DNA from: Candidatus Accumulibacter meliphilus
Lineage (GTDB): Bacteria; Pseudomonadota; Gammaproteobacteria; Burkholderiales; Rhodocyclaceae
Assembly: GCA_003332265.1 (NCBI GenBank)
Contig: QPGA01000001.1
Span: forward strand, 293,719 to 357,718
DNA length: 64,000 nucleotides
Direction: 5' to 3'
Under the pieces are notes generated by a model. That model worked only from the letters and a program-made list of their open reading frames with translations. It had not been told where the DNA came from and ran no database searches. A program made the position numbers and the translations under genes. Below, in pieces: positions 1-8,670 of this stretch. Every line of letters begins with the position of its first letter. Position 1 is the first letter of the stretch.

Positions 1-76
1 GTGCTTTGGCGGCAGCCTTCTTCCAGTCATCGAGGTTTGATGAATCAGCTAGTGCAGGATTGTTCGCGTTGGACAT
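1..76 (-). CDS. N-terminal fragment, putative methylmalonyl-CoA mutase
   Basis: Only about 25 codons lie in the window, on the minus strand from an ATG at 76-74, and the gene continues past the left edge. The visible peptide contains LDDWKKAAAKA, which resembles the opening of methylmalonyl-CoA mutase large subunits (a short polar leader, then 'W-K-K/A-A-A-A-K'). An AAGG-type ribosome site sits about eight bases upstream. It diverges from a GntR regulator, an arrangement common for mutase/propionyl-CoA genes in betaproteobacteria. The identification rests on a short match and context, so it is tentative. Confidence 0.4.
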   Translation of the reverse strand, partial: MSNANNPALADSSNLDDWKKAAAKA

Positions 77-190
77 GACGGAACCTTTCACGAAATCAGT
101 GGATTGGGGTGGGGTGGGGAATTCGCCCCGACGAGTCAAGGAATTATACCGACCAAGCGAGCCGCTATGGCAGACAAAGATCGCTAGCAC

Positions 191-219
191 TTGACACCCC
201 GCTCGACGAATAATACTGT
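191..219 (+). promoter_or_regulatory. Putative sigma70 promoter of the GntR gene
   Basis: A perfect TTGACA (191-196) is followed after 17 bases by TACTGT (214-219), about 65 bases before the regulator's ATG. The region also separates it from the divergent gene at the left edge, so autoregulation from here is plausible but not shown. Confidence 0.5.
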
Positions 220-284
220 ATCCATAATTATGAAAGCAAGGTCTCGTCTGAGACCCTGAACGAGTCAGTAGAAAAAAGAGATCG

Positions 285-956
285 ATGGATCCCAGTCAAA
301 TCGCCCAGACGGCCCTCTACCAGGAGGTCGCTGAAAGACTACGGCAGAGAATTTTCGCGCATCAGTTAGCCCCGGGAGCCAGGATCGACGAACAGGCTCT
401 GGCAATCGATTACGGGATCAGCCGCACGCCGCTACGCGAAGCGCTGAAGGTACTTGCCGCCGAAGGCCTGGTGACCTTGCGGCCACGGCGTGGCTGCTTT
501 GTCACCGAGATCTCCGAGCAGGACCTCGATGACATTTTTCCCTTGATGGCCATGCTCGAAGGGCGCTGCGCACTCGAAGCGACGACCCGAGCACAGCCCG
601 AAGACCTGGCCAGGCTCGATGCGCTGCACGCGGAATTGCAGCGCTTTGCCGAGGGCAACGAGATCGAGCGTTTTTTCGAGGTCAATCAGGCCTTTCACTA
701 CCAGATCCAGGAAATGTCGGGAAACCGCAGGTTGCGCCAGGTGATTCAGGATCTGCGCAAGGTGCTCAAACTGACGCGCCTGTTTTCGCTGAGCATCGAC
801 GGTCGTGTGCAGCAGTCGCTCGCCGAACACGCGATCATTCTGGCGGCGATCAAGGCCGGCGACGCGGCGGGCGCGCAAGTCGCGATGCACGATCACATTC
901 TTGCCGGACGCCAGGCGCTGGCCAGGAGCAACGCTACTCAAGAACGGCCGCCATGA
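285..956 (+). CDS. GntR family transcriptional regulator, FadR/FCD subfamily
   Basis: 223-residue DNA-binding regulator. Residues about 15-75 form the winged helix-turn-helix (RIDEQALA, then SRTPLREALKVLAAEGLV, the GntR recognition helix signature). Residues about 85-215 are the all-helical FCD effector domain with spaced acidic and His residues (E92, H166-type positions) that usually bind a metal and a small acid or acyl-CoA. The ATG follows an AAAAAAGAG purine tract. The stop overlaps the start of the next gene by ATGA, so the two are probably co-transcribed. The divergent neighbour looks like methylmalonyl-CoA mutase, so control of propionate or short acyl-CoA metabolism is a reasonable inference. 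The ligand is unknown. Confidence 0.85.
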   Translation: MDPSQIAQTALYQEVAERLRQRIFAHQLAPGARIDEQALAIDYGISRTPLREALKVLAAEGLVTLRPRRGCFVTEISEQDLDDIFPLMAMLEGRCALEATTRAQPEDLARLDALHAELQRFAEGNEIERFFEVNQAFHYQIQEMSGNRRLRQVIQDLRKVLKLTRLFSLSIDGRVQQSLAEHAIILAAIKAGDAAGAQVAMHDHILAGRQALARSNATQERPP

Positions 957-1732
957 GCGGGCGTATTCTATGCACGCGCGCCGAAAGGGTGGCCACCGTC
1001 ACCCTTTCCAATTCGGGCAAACTCAATGCCATCGACTTTGCCATGTGGCAGAGCCTGGCCGCGATCGTCGCTGAACTGTCGGGCGACGAAGAGTTGCGCT
1101 GCGTAGTGGTCCGTGGCGACGGTGATCAAGCTTTCGCCGCCGGTGGCGACATTGACGAGTTCCTCAGCAGGCGCGACACGGTGGAGCGGGCAATGGCCTA
1201 CCATGCGCAGGCGGGCGCCGCTCTGCAAGCCCTGGCCGACTGTCGTCAGCCGACGATCGCCTTGCTGCAGGGGGCATGTATCGGTGGTGGGCTGGAGATT
1301 GCCGCGCAGTGCGACCTGCGCATCGCCGCGCAGTCGTCGCGTTTCGGCGCACCCATCAACAAGCTTGGTTTTTCGATGTATCCCGCGGAGATGGCCAGTC
1401 TGCTGCGTCTGGCTGGACCGGCATGCCTGCTGGAAATCCTGCTCGAAGGGCGCATTCTCGGTGCGCAGGAGGCGCTCGCCAAAGGTCTCCTTACCCGGGT
1501 TGTGACGGATGACGAAGTCGTTAACGAGGCTTACGCCAGTGCTCGCCGCATTTGCGCCGGCGCGCCGCTGGTCGCCCGCTGGCACAAGCAATGGCTGCGC
1601 CGCCTGCAGCAGGGTGCGCCGCTGAGTGACGAGGAACTGCGCGCTTCGTTTGCGTTTCTCGCGACTGAGGACTACCGCGAAGGCCTGTCGGCATTCATCG
1701 AGAAACGCAAGCCGGAATTCAGAGGCCGCTGA
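953..1732 (+). CDS. Enoyl-CoA hydratase/isomerase (crotonase) family protein
   Basis: 259 residues with a full crotonase core: the first oxyanion-hole loop AFAAGGDIDEF (about 60-70) and the second loop with GACIGGGLEIA (108-117). The Glu of GGGLE (E115) corresponds to the first catalytic Glu of enoyl-CoA hydratases. The position of the second catalytic Glu, in the FGxPE motif, is replaced: here it reads FGAPINKLG. The reaction may therefore be isomerisation, decarboxylation or thioester hydrolysis rather than hydration. It overlaps the GntR gene by four bases. With a putative mutase nearby, a role in methylmalonyl-CoA or short-chain acyl-CoA conversion is possible but unproven. Confidence 0.8.
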   Translation: MSGRILCTRAERVATVTLSNSGKLNAIDFAMWQSLAAIVAELSGDEELRCVVVRGDGDQAFAAGGDIDEFLSRRDTVERAMAYHAQAGAALQALADCRQPTIALLQGACIGGGLEIAAQCDLRIAAQSSRFGAPINKLGFSMYPAEMASLLRLAGPACLLEILLEGRILGAQEALAKGLLTRVVTDDEVVNEAYASARRICAGAPLVARWHKQWLRRLQQGAPLSDEELRASFAFLATEDYREGLSAFIEKRKPEFRGR

Positions 1733-1740
1733 TCGCCGCC

Positions 1741-1768
1741 TGTGAAGGGCGCGTAAGCGACTCACGAA
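1741..1768 (-). repeat. Partial copy of the dispersed three-hairpin element
   Basis: These 28 bases match the terminal hairpin of the 125 bp element (compare 41238 onward) with about four mismatches, including an exact AAGCGACTCACGAA. The remnant abuts the stop codon of the permease gene and lies between two convergent genes. Confidence 0.5.
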
Positions 1769-2569
1769 TCAAACGGACAAACCCCACATCATCTTGGCTG
1801 CCAGCAGTATGAGGATGGCGGCGAAAAGACGCTTCAGGGTGGCCACCGGCAAGCGGTGTGCCAGGCGGGCGCCAAGGGGTGCGATGAGCATGCTCGATGG
1901 CACCAGCCAGAGCAGCGCCGGCAGGTACACATAGCCGACGCTCCACGGTGGCAGGCCGGGGTGCTCCCAGCCGTTGAAAATGTAACCCAGCGAACCGCCG
2001 ATGGCGATCGGGAAGCCGACCGCCGCCGACGTTCCGATTGCATGCTGCACGCGCACGTTGCACCAGGTCAGGAAAGGTACCGTGAGGGACCCTCCACCGA
2101 TGGCGACCAGTGCCGACAGCGCGCCGATGCCGGTGCCGACGCCAAAGACGCCGAGCGCGCCGGGTAACTCGCGCGAGGCCTTGGGTTTCAGGTCAAGGAT
2201 CATCTGCACTGCGACCAGGCAGACGAAGACCATGAAGAAGAGGGCCAGAGGTCTGGACGGCACGCTGCCGGCGAACAGTGTGCCGATCAGCGTGCCGGCG
2301 AGAATCCCGGGGGTGATCTGGCCAACCACTTTCCACAGCACGGCCTGATGCTCGTGGTGGGCGCGCAGGCTGGCAAGGGACGTAAACAGGATCGCGGCCA
2401 TCGACGTGCCGAGCGCCAGATGCAGGACCTCGGTCGCCGGAAATCCCGCCTGCGCGGCGAACATCATGGTCAAGGTGGGAACCATGAGCAGTCCGCCTCC
2501 GATACCGAGCATGCCGGCGAACAAGCCGGTAAACAGACCCAGCGCGATATATGCCAGCCACCAGAGCAA
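1769..2569 (-). CDS. TauE/SafE family sulfite/organosulfonate exporter-like permease
   Basis: 266-residue polytopic inner-membrane protein with about eight hydrophobic segments. The N-terminus carries the family hallmark GxxxGLFAGMLGIGGGLLMVP, and the second half repeats it as LSALVAIGGGSLTVPFL, showing the internal duplication of TauE/SafE proteins (Pfam PF01925). Members move sulfite, sulfoacetate or other anions; the substrate here cannot be read from sequence. It is a single gene facing the crotonase gene and starts about 95 bases from the end of the nucleotide-sugar operon, so it is likely separately expressed. ATG start at 2569. Confidence 0.88.
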   Translation of the reverse strand: MLWWLAYIALGLFTGLFAGMLGIGGGLLMVPTLTMMFAAQAGFPATEVLHLALGTSMAAILFTSLASLRAHHEHQAVLWKVVGQITPGILAGTLIGTLFAGSVPSRPLALFFMVFVCLVAVQMILDLKPKASRELPGALGVFGVGTGIGALSALVAIGGGSLTVPFLTWCNVRVQHAIGTSAAVGFPIAIGGSLGYIFNGWEHPGLPPWSVGYVYLPALLWLVPSSMLIAPLGARLAHRLPVATLKRLFAAILILLAAKMMWGLSV

Positions 2570-2664
2570 CGCGGACTCCCTTCAGGATCGGTGTAACGAG
2601 GGTTCCATCATCCCACGATTCGTCGCCTCACCGCCGGTCAACGCCAGCAGCGCCGTCGGTGTGC

Positions 2665-3564
2665 TCATTGCCCGAGAACTTCGACGAGCATGCGGTCCAC
2701 GCCGACCTGCCAGTCGGGCAGGCGCAGATCGAAAGCCGCTTGCAGCTTGCGCGTGTCCAGGCGGGAGTTGTGCGGGCGTGGGGCGGGCAAGGGGTAGGCG
2801 CTGCTTGGCACCGCCTCGATGGCTGTCGGCGCGACGCGGATGGCTTCGCCGGCTTGCCGGGCGAAGTCGATGACGTGCCGGGCGTAGCCATGCCAGCTGG
2901 TCTCGCCGCCAGCCACTAGATGGTAAAGGCCGGCGAGAGCAGGTTGTTGCCGTGCGCTGCGAATGGCGTGTGCAGTGACGTCGGCCAGCAATTCGGCGCC
3001 AGTGGGGGCACCGATCTGATCGGCGATCACCTTGAGCTGATCGCGTTCGCTCGCCAGGCGCAGCATGGTGCGTGCAAAGTTGTTGCCGCGCGCGGCGTAC
3101 ACCCAACTGGTGCGAAAAATCAGGTGTTTGGCGCAGGCGGCGGCGACCGCCTGTTCGCCGGCGAGCTTGCTTTGACCGTAGACACTCAGCGGCGCGGTGG
3201 CGTCGCTTTCCTGCCAGGGCTTCTCGCCGCTGCCTGCGAATACGTAGTCGGTCGAGTAGTGCACCAGCCAGGCGCCGAGGCGGCTGGCTTCCTCGGCGAG
3301 CACGCCGGGAGCCAGGGCGTTGAGCGTTCTCGCCAGTTCGGGTTCCGACTCGGCCTTGTCGACCGCCGTGTGGGCGGCGGCATTGACGATCACGTCCGGT
3401 GCGACCGCGCGCACGCAGGCTGCCAGGCCGGCGAGGTCAGTGAAGCTGCCACACAGTTCGCCATCGCCTTCGTGATCCAGGGCGATCACGGTTCCGAGCG
3501 GAGCCAGGCTGCGTTGCAACTCCCAGCCGACCTGTCCGCGCTTGCCGAAGAGCAGGACTTTCAT
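2665..3564 (-). CDS. rfbD: dTDP-4-dehydrorhamnose reductase
   Basis: 299 residues, the usual length. It reduces dTDP-4-keto-L-rhamnose with NAD(P)H, the last step of dTDP-L-rhamnose synthesis. The N-terminal [13 protein letters not shown] is the Rossmann nucleotide loop; STDYVFAG and YGQSKLAGE supply the short-chain dehydrogenase Ser/Thr and Tyr-x3-Lys. The reading frame is open further upstream, but ATG at 3564 is chosen because the protein starts exactly at the conserved beta strand and overlaps the rfbB stop by ATGA, indicating translational coupling. rfbA and rfbC are not seen here and must lie elsewhere. Confidence 0.93.
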   Translation of the reverse strand: MKVLLFGKRGQVGWELQRSLAPLGTVIALDHEGDGELCGSFTDLAGLAACVRAVAPDVIVNAAAHTAVDKAESEPELARTLNALAPGVLAEEASRLGAWLVHYSTDYVFAGSGEKPWQESDATAPLSVYGQSKLAGEQAVAAACAKHLIFRTSWVYAARGNNFARTMLRLASERDQLKVIADQIGAPTGAELLADVTAHAIRSARQQPALAGLYHLVAGGETSWHGYARHVIDFARQAGEAIRVAPTAIEAVPSSAYPLPAPRPHNSRLDTRKLQAAFDLRLPDWQVGVDRMLVEVLGQ

Positions 3565-4628
3565 GGCTCGCGCCCGCCATAGTTCTTTTCGACCCAATCG
3601 CGGTAGGCGCCGGACTGCACGTGCTCTACCCACTGCTGATTGTCGAGGTACCAGAGTACGGTCTTGCGAATGCCGGTGGCGAAAGTCTCTGCCGGTTTCC
3701 AGCCCAGCTCGTTTTCGATCTTGCGCGCGTCGATGGCGTAGCGCCGGTCGTGGCCGGGGCGGTCGGCAACCGTGGTGATCTGCTCGCGGTAGGGACGGCC
3801 GTCCGAACGTGGGCGAAGTTCGTCGAGCAGGTCGCAGACGGTGTGCACGATATCGAGGTTGGGCTGCTCGTTCCAGCCGCCGACGTTGTAGGTTTCGCCC
3901 GGGCGGCCCGCTTCCAGCACGCGCCGGATCGCCGTGCAGTGGTCCTTTACATACAGCCAGTCGCGAATCTGCTGACCGTCGCCATAGACCGGCAGGGCCT
4001 TGCCGGCGAGGGCATTGACGATCATCAGCGGAATCAGCTTTTCCGGGAAATGATAGGGACCGTAGTTGTTCGAGCAGTTGGTGGTCAGCACCGGCAGCCC
4101 GTAAGTGTGGTGGTAGGCGCGCACCAGATGGTCGCTGGCGGCCTTGCTCGCCGAGTAGGGGCTGTTCGGTTCATAGGCGTGCGTTTCGCTGAAAGCCGGC
4201 TCATCGCTGGCCAGGGAACCATAGACCTCGTCCGTCGACACGTGTAGAAAGCGGAAGCGCTTTTTGGCCTCGCCAGCCAGCGTCGCCCAATAGGCGCGCG
4301 TCGCTTCGAGAAGATGGAAGCTGCCGACGATGTTGGTCTGGATAAAGTCCTCGGGACCATGAATCGAGCGATCGACGTGCGACTCGGCGGCAAAGTTGAC
4401 GATCGCCCGTGGCTGGTATTGCGCCAGCAGGCGTCCGTTCAGTTGACTGTCGCCGATGTCGCCGTGCACGAAGATGTGCCGCGGGTCCTCGGCCAGCGAC
4501 GCGAGGTTCTCGCGATTGCCGGCATAGGTCAGTTTGTCGAGGTTGATCAGCGCCTCGTCGCTTTGTGCCAGCCAGTCGAGCACGAAATTTGCGCCGATGA
4601 AGCCGGCGCCGCCGGTGACCAGAATCAT
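3561..4628 (-). CDS. rfbB: dTDP-glucose 4,6-dehydratase
   Basis: 355-residue extended short-chain dehydrogenase that converts dTDP-glucose to dTDP-4-keto-6-deoxyglucose using bound NAD+. GGAGFIG (6-12) binds NAD, STDEVYG (131-137) carries the Thr-Asp-Glu catalytic residues, and Y158/K162 in YSASK complete the site. Length and order match RmlB. It is the first gene of an rfbB-rfbD pair, four bases overlapping. The product feeds L-rhamnose into LPS or exopolysaccharide, consistent with the GDP-mannose gene immediately upstream and the LPS core genes beyond it. Confidence 0.95.
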   Translation of the reverse strand: MILVTGGAGFIGANFVLDWLAQSDEALINLDKLTYAGNRENLASLAEDPRHIFVHGDIGDSQLNGRLLAQYQPRAIVNFAAESHVDRSIHGPEDFIQTNIVGSFHLLEATRAYWATLAGEAKKRFRFLHVSTDEVYGSLASDEPAFSETHAYEPNSPYSASKAASDHLVRAYHHTYGLPVLTTNCSNNYGPYHFPEKLIPLMIVNALAGKALPVYGDGQQIRDWLYVKDHCTAIRRVLEAGRPGETYNVGGWNEQPNLDIVHTVCDLLDELRPRSDGRPYREQITTVADRPGHDRRYAIDARKIENELGWKPAETFATGIRKTVLWYLDNQQWVEHVQSGAYRDWVEKNYGGREP

Positions 4629-4682
4629 GTGCAGACCTTTTCAGAGGGAGAGTGGCGAGGGATAGGGCGCTCGGCGTAGTGA

Positions 4683-4718
4683 GGCATCAGGCGGCAGGCA
4701 TCAGGCGGCAGGCATCGG
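4683..4718. repeat. Short tandem repeat, 14 bp unit
   Basis: The unit GGCATCAGGCGGCA occurs twice in direct tandem (4683-4696 and 4697-4710) and then begins a third time (GGCATCGG). It lies in the 139-base gap between rfbB and the GDP-mannose gene. No function is evident. Confidence 0.7.
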
Positions 4719-4767
4719 CCAGCATGCACGGCCGGCAAGTCGGGACGCGCGGTCGACGCTCTTCGGG

Positions 4768-6189
4768 TCAGCGGCCGTAGCTGTCCTGCAGGCGGACGAT
4801 GTCATCCTCGCCAAGATAGCTGCCGGACTGGACCTCGATCATTTCGAGGTCGATCTTGCCCGGGTTTTCGAGACGATGGACGACGCCGAGCGGAATATAG
4901 GTCGATTGGTTTTCGGAGAGCAACAGCGTTTCGTCGCCGCGGACGATCAGCGCCGTGCCCTTGACGACGACCCAGTGCTCGGCACGGTGATGGTGCTTTT
5001 GCAGACTGAGGCTGGCACCGGCTTTTACCAGAATGCGCTTGACCTGATAGCGCGGCGCATGCGCCAGCCCTTCGTAGCTTCCCCAGGGGCGATGGACGAT
5101 GTGCCTCAGTTCGGTTTCGCTGCGCGCCGAACGCTTCAAAGCCTCGACCAGCGCCTTGACTTCCTGCGCTTTCGCTTTGTCCGCTACCAGGATCGCATCT
5201 GGCGTGGCAACGACGATCAGTCCGCTGACGCCGACGGTGGCCAGCAATTGCCCGTCAGCGAGAAGGATCGAATCGTGCGTGTCGATACTCAGTACGTCAC
5301 CGCGCTGCGTGTTGCCGTTGTCGTCGGCCTGACCAAGCGCAGCCATTGCATCCCAGGCGCCGATGTCGTTCCAGCCCGCATCGAGCGGAATGACGACACC
5401 ATGGTCGGTTTTCTCCATGACGGCATAGTCGATCGATTTTGACGGGCTGGCGAGAAAAGCCGCGTGATCGAGGCGCACGAAGTCCAGGTCGCAGCGTTCG
5501 CTGGCGACGGCCGCAGTCACGCACTCGCGGATTCCCGGCGCATAGCGGTCGAGGGCTTCGAGGTAGGTGTCGGCGCCGAAGAGAAACATGCCGCTGTTCC
5601 AGTAGTAGTCGCCGGAATCAAGGTAGCGTTGCGCGGTTTCAGCGTCGGGTTTCTCGACGAAACGGTCGAGCGCATAGCCACCCTCGACGACCTCACCGCG
5701 ACGGATGTAACCGTAGCCGGTTTCGGCACGATCGGGGACGACGCCAAAGGTGACCAGGGCGCCGGCGCGGGCGTGTGGAATTGCCGCACTTATCGCCTCT
5801 TGAAATGCGGCTACATTGGCGATGACATGATCCGATGGCAATACCAGGAGGAGCGGTGGCTCTTGCCGAATGCCTGTGCGGATGGCGTGCACCGCGGCTG
5901 CGGCGACCGCGGGTGCGGTGTTGCGGGCCGCGGGTTCGAGGAGGATGTCGGCCTTCTGGCCGATCTCGTGAAGTTGTTCGGCGACCAGGAAGCGGTGGTT
6001 TTCGTTGGCGACGGCAATGGCTTCACCGAGCCCAACGACCCCGTCGAGGCGGCGCAGCGTGTTCTGCAGCAGCGAAAAATCGTCGACCAGGCGGAGAAAC
6101 TGCTTCGGGTAATGCGTCCGTGACAGCGGCCACAAACGGGTGCCCGAGCCTCCACAGAGAATTACCGGGCGAATGACAGAGGCGTTCAT
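4768..6189 (-). CDS. manC: Mannose-1-phosphate guanylyltransferase / mannose-6-phosphate isomerase
   Basis: 473 residues, the length of type II bifunctional GMP/PMI enzymes (ManC, XanB, AlgA, CpsB). The N-terminal nucleotidyltransferase domain has the GTP loop CGGSGTRLWPLSR (about 12-24) and the PKQF motif; FVEKPD lies in mid-domain. The last about 110 residues form the cupin isomerase domain, with RPWGSYE and the metal-binding KHHHRAEHW motif. The products are GDP-mannose and mannose-6-phosphate interconversion, supplying mannose, fucose or rhamnose sugars to surface glycans. A perfect TATAAT lies about 55 bases upstream of its ATG. Confidence 0.93.
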   Translation of the reverse strand: MNASVIRPVILCGGSGTRLWPLSRTHYPKQFLRLVDDFSLLQNTLRRLDGVVGLGEAIAVANENHRFLVAEQLHEIGQKADILLEPAARNTAPAVAAAAVHAIRTGIRQEPPLLLVLPSDHVIANVAAFQEAISAAIPHARAGALVTFGVVPDRAETGYGYIRRGEVVEGGYALDRFVEKPDAETAQRYLDSGDYYWNSGMFLFGADTYLEALDRYAPGIRECVTAAVASERCDLDFVRLDHAAFLASPSKSIDYAVMEKTDHGVVIPLDAGWNDIGAWDAMAALGQADDNGNTQRGDVLSIDTHDSILLADGQLLATVGVSGLIVVATPDAILVADKAKAQEVKALVEALKRSARSETELRHIVHRPWGSYEGLAHAPRYQVKRILVKAGASLSLQKHHHRAEHWVVVKGTALIVRGDETLLLSENQSTYIPLGVVHRLENPGKIDLEMIEVQSGSYLGEDDIVRLQDSYGR

Positions 6190-6243
6190 TTACAAGGACT
6201 CCAGTTGGTGCAGGCTTGCCGCCATGGGGCTTTGAGAGGCGGC

Positions 6244-6249
6244 ATTATA
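6244..6249 (-). promoter_or_regulatory. Putative -10 element upstream of manC
   Basis: The minus strand reads TATAAT here, about 55 bases upstream of the manC ATG. No good -35 hexamer is seen at the expected spacing, so this is a weak or activator-dependent call. Confidence 0.4.
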
Positions 6250-6372
6250 CTGCCGCCGTGGCTTGCCGGTAGGCGCTGACGCCGGCAGTGGGCGGCGGCG
6301 AGCGGTCAGCGCTCGCCAAAGGCCTGCCGTTTGCCGAGCCAGGCAAGGCGGGTGGCTGTGCGCGCCATCTTC

Positions 6373-6378
6373 TATAAT
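6373..6378 (+). promoter_or_regulatory. Putative -10 element upstream of waaC
   Basis: A perfect TATAAT lies 46 bases before the waaC ATG at 6425. The -35 region is poor. Its position also argues against the longer upstream reading frame being the real waaC start. Confidence 0.4.
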
Positions 6379-6424
6379 GCCCTCTTCTTGCTTGCCGCCC
6401 ATCTTCCCCGGAACTGGCCTACCG

Positions 6425-7378
6425 ATGCGCATCCTATTGGTAAAAACCTCGTCGCTCGGTGACGTAATCCACAATCTGCCGGTGCTCAGTGATTTGCGCC
6501 AGTGCTTTCCGGAAGCGGCAATCGACTGGTGTGTCGAGGAAGGCTTTGCCGATATTCCGCGGCTGCACCCGGCCGTCGACCAGGTCATTCCGGTGGCCAT
6601 CAGGCGCTGGCGAAAAACGCTTGGCAGTCTGGCGACGTGGCGCGAAGTGCGCAACTTCCGCGCCCGCATCCGTGCCCGGAGCTACGACGCCGTGCTCGAC
6701 ACGCAGGGCTTGCTGAAGAGCGCGCTGATTGCCCGGCAAGCCCAGGGCAGGCGCTATGGCTACGCCGCCGAATCGGCGCGTGAGCCGGTCGCGGCGCGCT
6801 TTTATGACGAGACTTTCGTCATCCCGCGCAATGCGCACGCCGTCGAACGCAACCGCTGGCTGGCCGCCGCAGCCTTCGACTATCCGGTCGACCTGGCCCT
6901 CGATTACGGTATTTCGGCACCGGCAATCGACGACGCTTGCCGGTCGCCAGGGCGGCAGGTCATTCTGCTGACGGCGACCAGTCGCGACGACAAGCTGTGG
7001 GATGAGGCGAACTGGTGCGTGCTTGGTCGAGCCCTGCTGGAGCGCGGCCTGACGCCGGTCCTTCCGGCCGGCAATGCGCTTGAGCGGCAGCGTGCCGAGC
7101 GTATCGCTGCCGCCTTGCCAGGGGCCATTGTGCCGCCGCCGCTGTCGCTAGCGCAGGTCGCCGCCCTGATCGCACGGGCAGATTTGGCGGTCGGCGTCGA
7201 TACCGGCCTGGCGCACCTCGCGGCTGCTTTGCGGGTGCCGGTGATCGCCCTTTACGTAGCGACCGATCCCGCCTTGACCGGCGTTTATGGCACGGGCTTC
7301 GTGCGCAATCTCGGCCGCTGCGGCGCGCCGCCGTCGACCGCCGAGGTGCTGACCGTTGCCGAGCAGGCGCTGCGCTGA
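6425..7378 (+). CDS. waaC: Lipopolysaccharide heptosyltransferase I
   Basis: 317 residues, GT9 family. It adds the first L-glycero-D-manno-heptose to Kdo of the LPS inner core on the cytoplasmic face of the inner membrane. Diagnostic features are the MRILLVKTSSLGDVIHNLP opening with the catalytic Asp in SLGDV, and the C-terminal GVDTGLAHLAAAL motif that binds ADP-heptose. The frame is open 162 bases further upstream, but ATG 6425 begins exactly at the conserved strand and follows the -10 element. The stop overlaps the waaA start as TGATG, so the two are coupled. Confidence 0.93.
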   Translation: MRILLVKTSSLGDVIHNLPVLSDLRQCFPEAAIDWCVEEGFADIPRLHPAVDQVIPVAIRRWRKTLGSLATWREVRNFRARIRARSYDAVLDTQGLLKSALIARQAQGRRYGYAAESAREPVAARFYDETFVIPRNAHAVERNRWLAAAAFDYPVDLALDYGISAPAIDDACRSPGRQVILLTATSRDDKLWDEANWCVLGRALLERGLTPVLPAGNALERQRAERIAAALPGAIVPPPLSLAQVAALIARADLAVGVDTGLAHLAAALRVPVIALYVATDPALTGVYGTGFVRNLGRCGAPPSTAEVLTVAEQALR

Positions 7379-8670
7379 TGGCGCGTCTGGCTCTTCTCGC
7401 CTATTCGCTGCTCTTCTATCTGGCAATGCCCCTGGTCTGGTTGCGGCTGCTCTGGCGAGGACGGCGACAGCCGGCGTATCGACAACATTTTGGCGAGCGC
7501 CACGCGCTCTATTCACAAGCTCTGCGCTGTGGGCAGCGGCCGTTGATCTGGTTGCATGCCGTTTCGGTGGGTGAGACACGCGCGGCCGTGCCGCTGATCG
7601 ATGCGCTGCTGGAGGCCTATCCGGACCATGACCTGTTGCTGACCCATATGACGCCGACCGGCCGCGAAACGGGCGGCGAGCTGCTGGCGGCTCGTCCGGA
7701 ACGCCTGGCGCAGGCTTACCTGCCTTATGACCTGCCCGATGCCTGCGGACGTTTTCTCGATCACTTTCGGCCGCGGATCGGGCTGCTGATGGAAACCGAG
7801 CTGTGGCCAAACCTGATCGCGGCGGCGGGAAGACGGCAGCTGCCCATAGCGCTGATCAACGGCCGCTTGTCGGCGCGCTCCCTGGCTGGCTATATGCGCC
7901 TGCGCAGCCTGATCCGACCCGCGCTGGCGTCGCTGAGTGCCGTTGCCGCGCAAACGACAGCCGACGCCGAGCGCCTACAGCAGCTTGGCGCCCGCCAGCC
8001 AACGGTATGCGGGAATCTGAAATTCGACGTCATGCCGGCCGCGGATAAGTTGCAGCTCGGCGCAGACTGGCGGCAAGCCATTGGGCAGCGGCCGGTGTGC
8101 CTGTTGGCCAGTAGTCGGGAAGGAGAAGAGGCGCTGCTGCTCGATGTCTTGGCCACGGTCGCTGTTGCCGAACTGCTGCTGGTCCTGGTTCCTCGTCATC
8201 CGCAACGATTTGCCGAGGTCGCCGCCCTGATTGCCAGTCGCGGCCTGACTTTTTGCCGGCGCAGCTCGGCCGACCTGCCGGGTAGCGAGACCCGGGTCTG
8301 GTTAGGCGACAGCATGGGCGAAATGGCCGCCTACTATGCGCTGGCGGACCTGGTTGTGATGGGCGGTAGCTTGCTGCCGTTTGGCGGCCAGAACCTGATT
8401 GAGGCGGCGGCCTGTGGCTGTCCGCTGCTCCTTGGTCCGCACACTTTCAACTTCGCCCAGGCCAGTGCGGATGCGATCGCCTGTGGTGCCGGCCGGCGGG
8501 TGCCTGACGCCCGTCAGGCAGCGCTGGCGGCGCGTGCGCTCTTCGCGCAGCCAGCGGACCTGCTCGTCATGCGCGCTGCGGCGACGGCGTTCAGCCAGGC
8601 TCACCGCGGCGCCACGGCGCGTACCGTGGCCGTGATCGAAGGGCTCATGGCGCCTCGAAAAGGCTGTTGA
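7378..8670 (+). CDS. waaA: 3-deoxy-D-manno-octulosonic acid (Kdo) transferase
   Basis: 430-residue GT30 enzyme that transfers Kdo to lipid IVA. It has an N-terminal membrane anchor (about 4-24), then LHAVSVGETRAAVPLI with the conserved catalytic Glu, and LLMETELWPN, the second WaaA signature. The C-terminal half contains GGSLLPFGGQNLIEAAACGCPLL, the donor-binding region. It is translationally coupled to waaC. Its 3' end overlaps the 3' end of the convergent tolC-like gene by 26 bases, so the two transcripts may interfere or share termination sequence. Confidence 0.95.
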   Translation: MARLALLAYSLLFYLAMPLVWLRLLWRGRRQPAYRQHFGERHALYSQALRCGQRPLIWLHAVSVGETRAAVPLIDALLEAYPDHDLLLTHMTPTGRETGGELLAARPERLAQAYLPYDLPDACGRFLDHFRPRIGLLMETELWPNLIAAAGRRQLPIALINGRLSARSLAGYMRLRSLIRPALASLSAVAAQTTADAERLQQLGARQPTVCGNLKFDVMPAADKLQLGADWRQAIGQRPVCLLASSREGEEALLLDVLATVAVAELLLVLVPRHPQRFAEVAALIASRGLTFCRRSSADLPGSETRVWLGDSMGEMAAYYALADLVVMGGSLLPFGGQNLIEAAACGCPLLLGPHTFNFAQASADAIACGAGRRVPDARQAALAARALFAQPADLLVMRAAATAFSQAHRGATARTVAVIEGLMAPRKGC

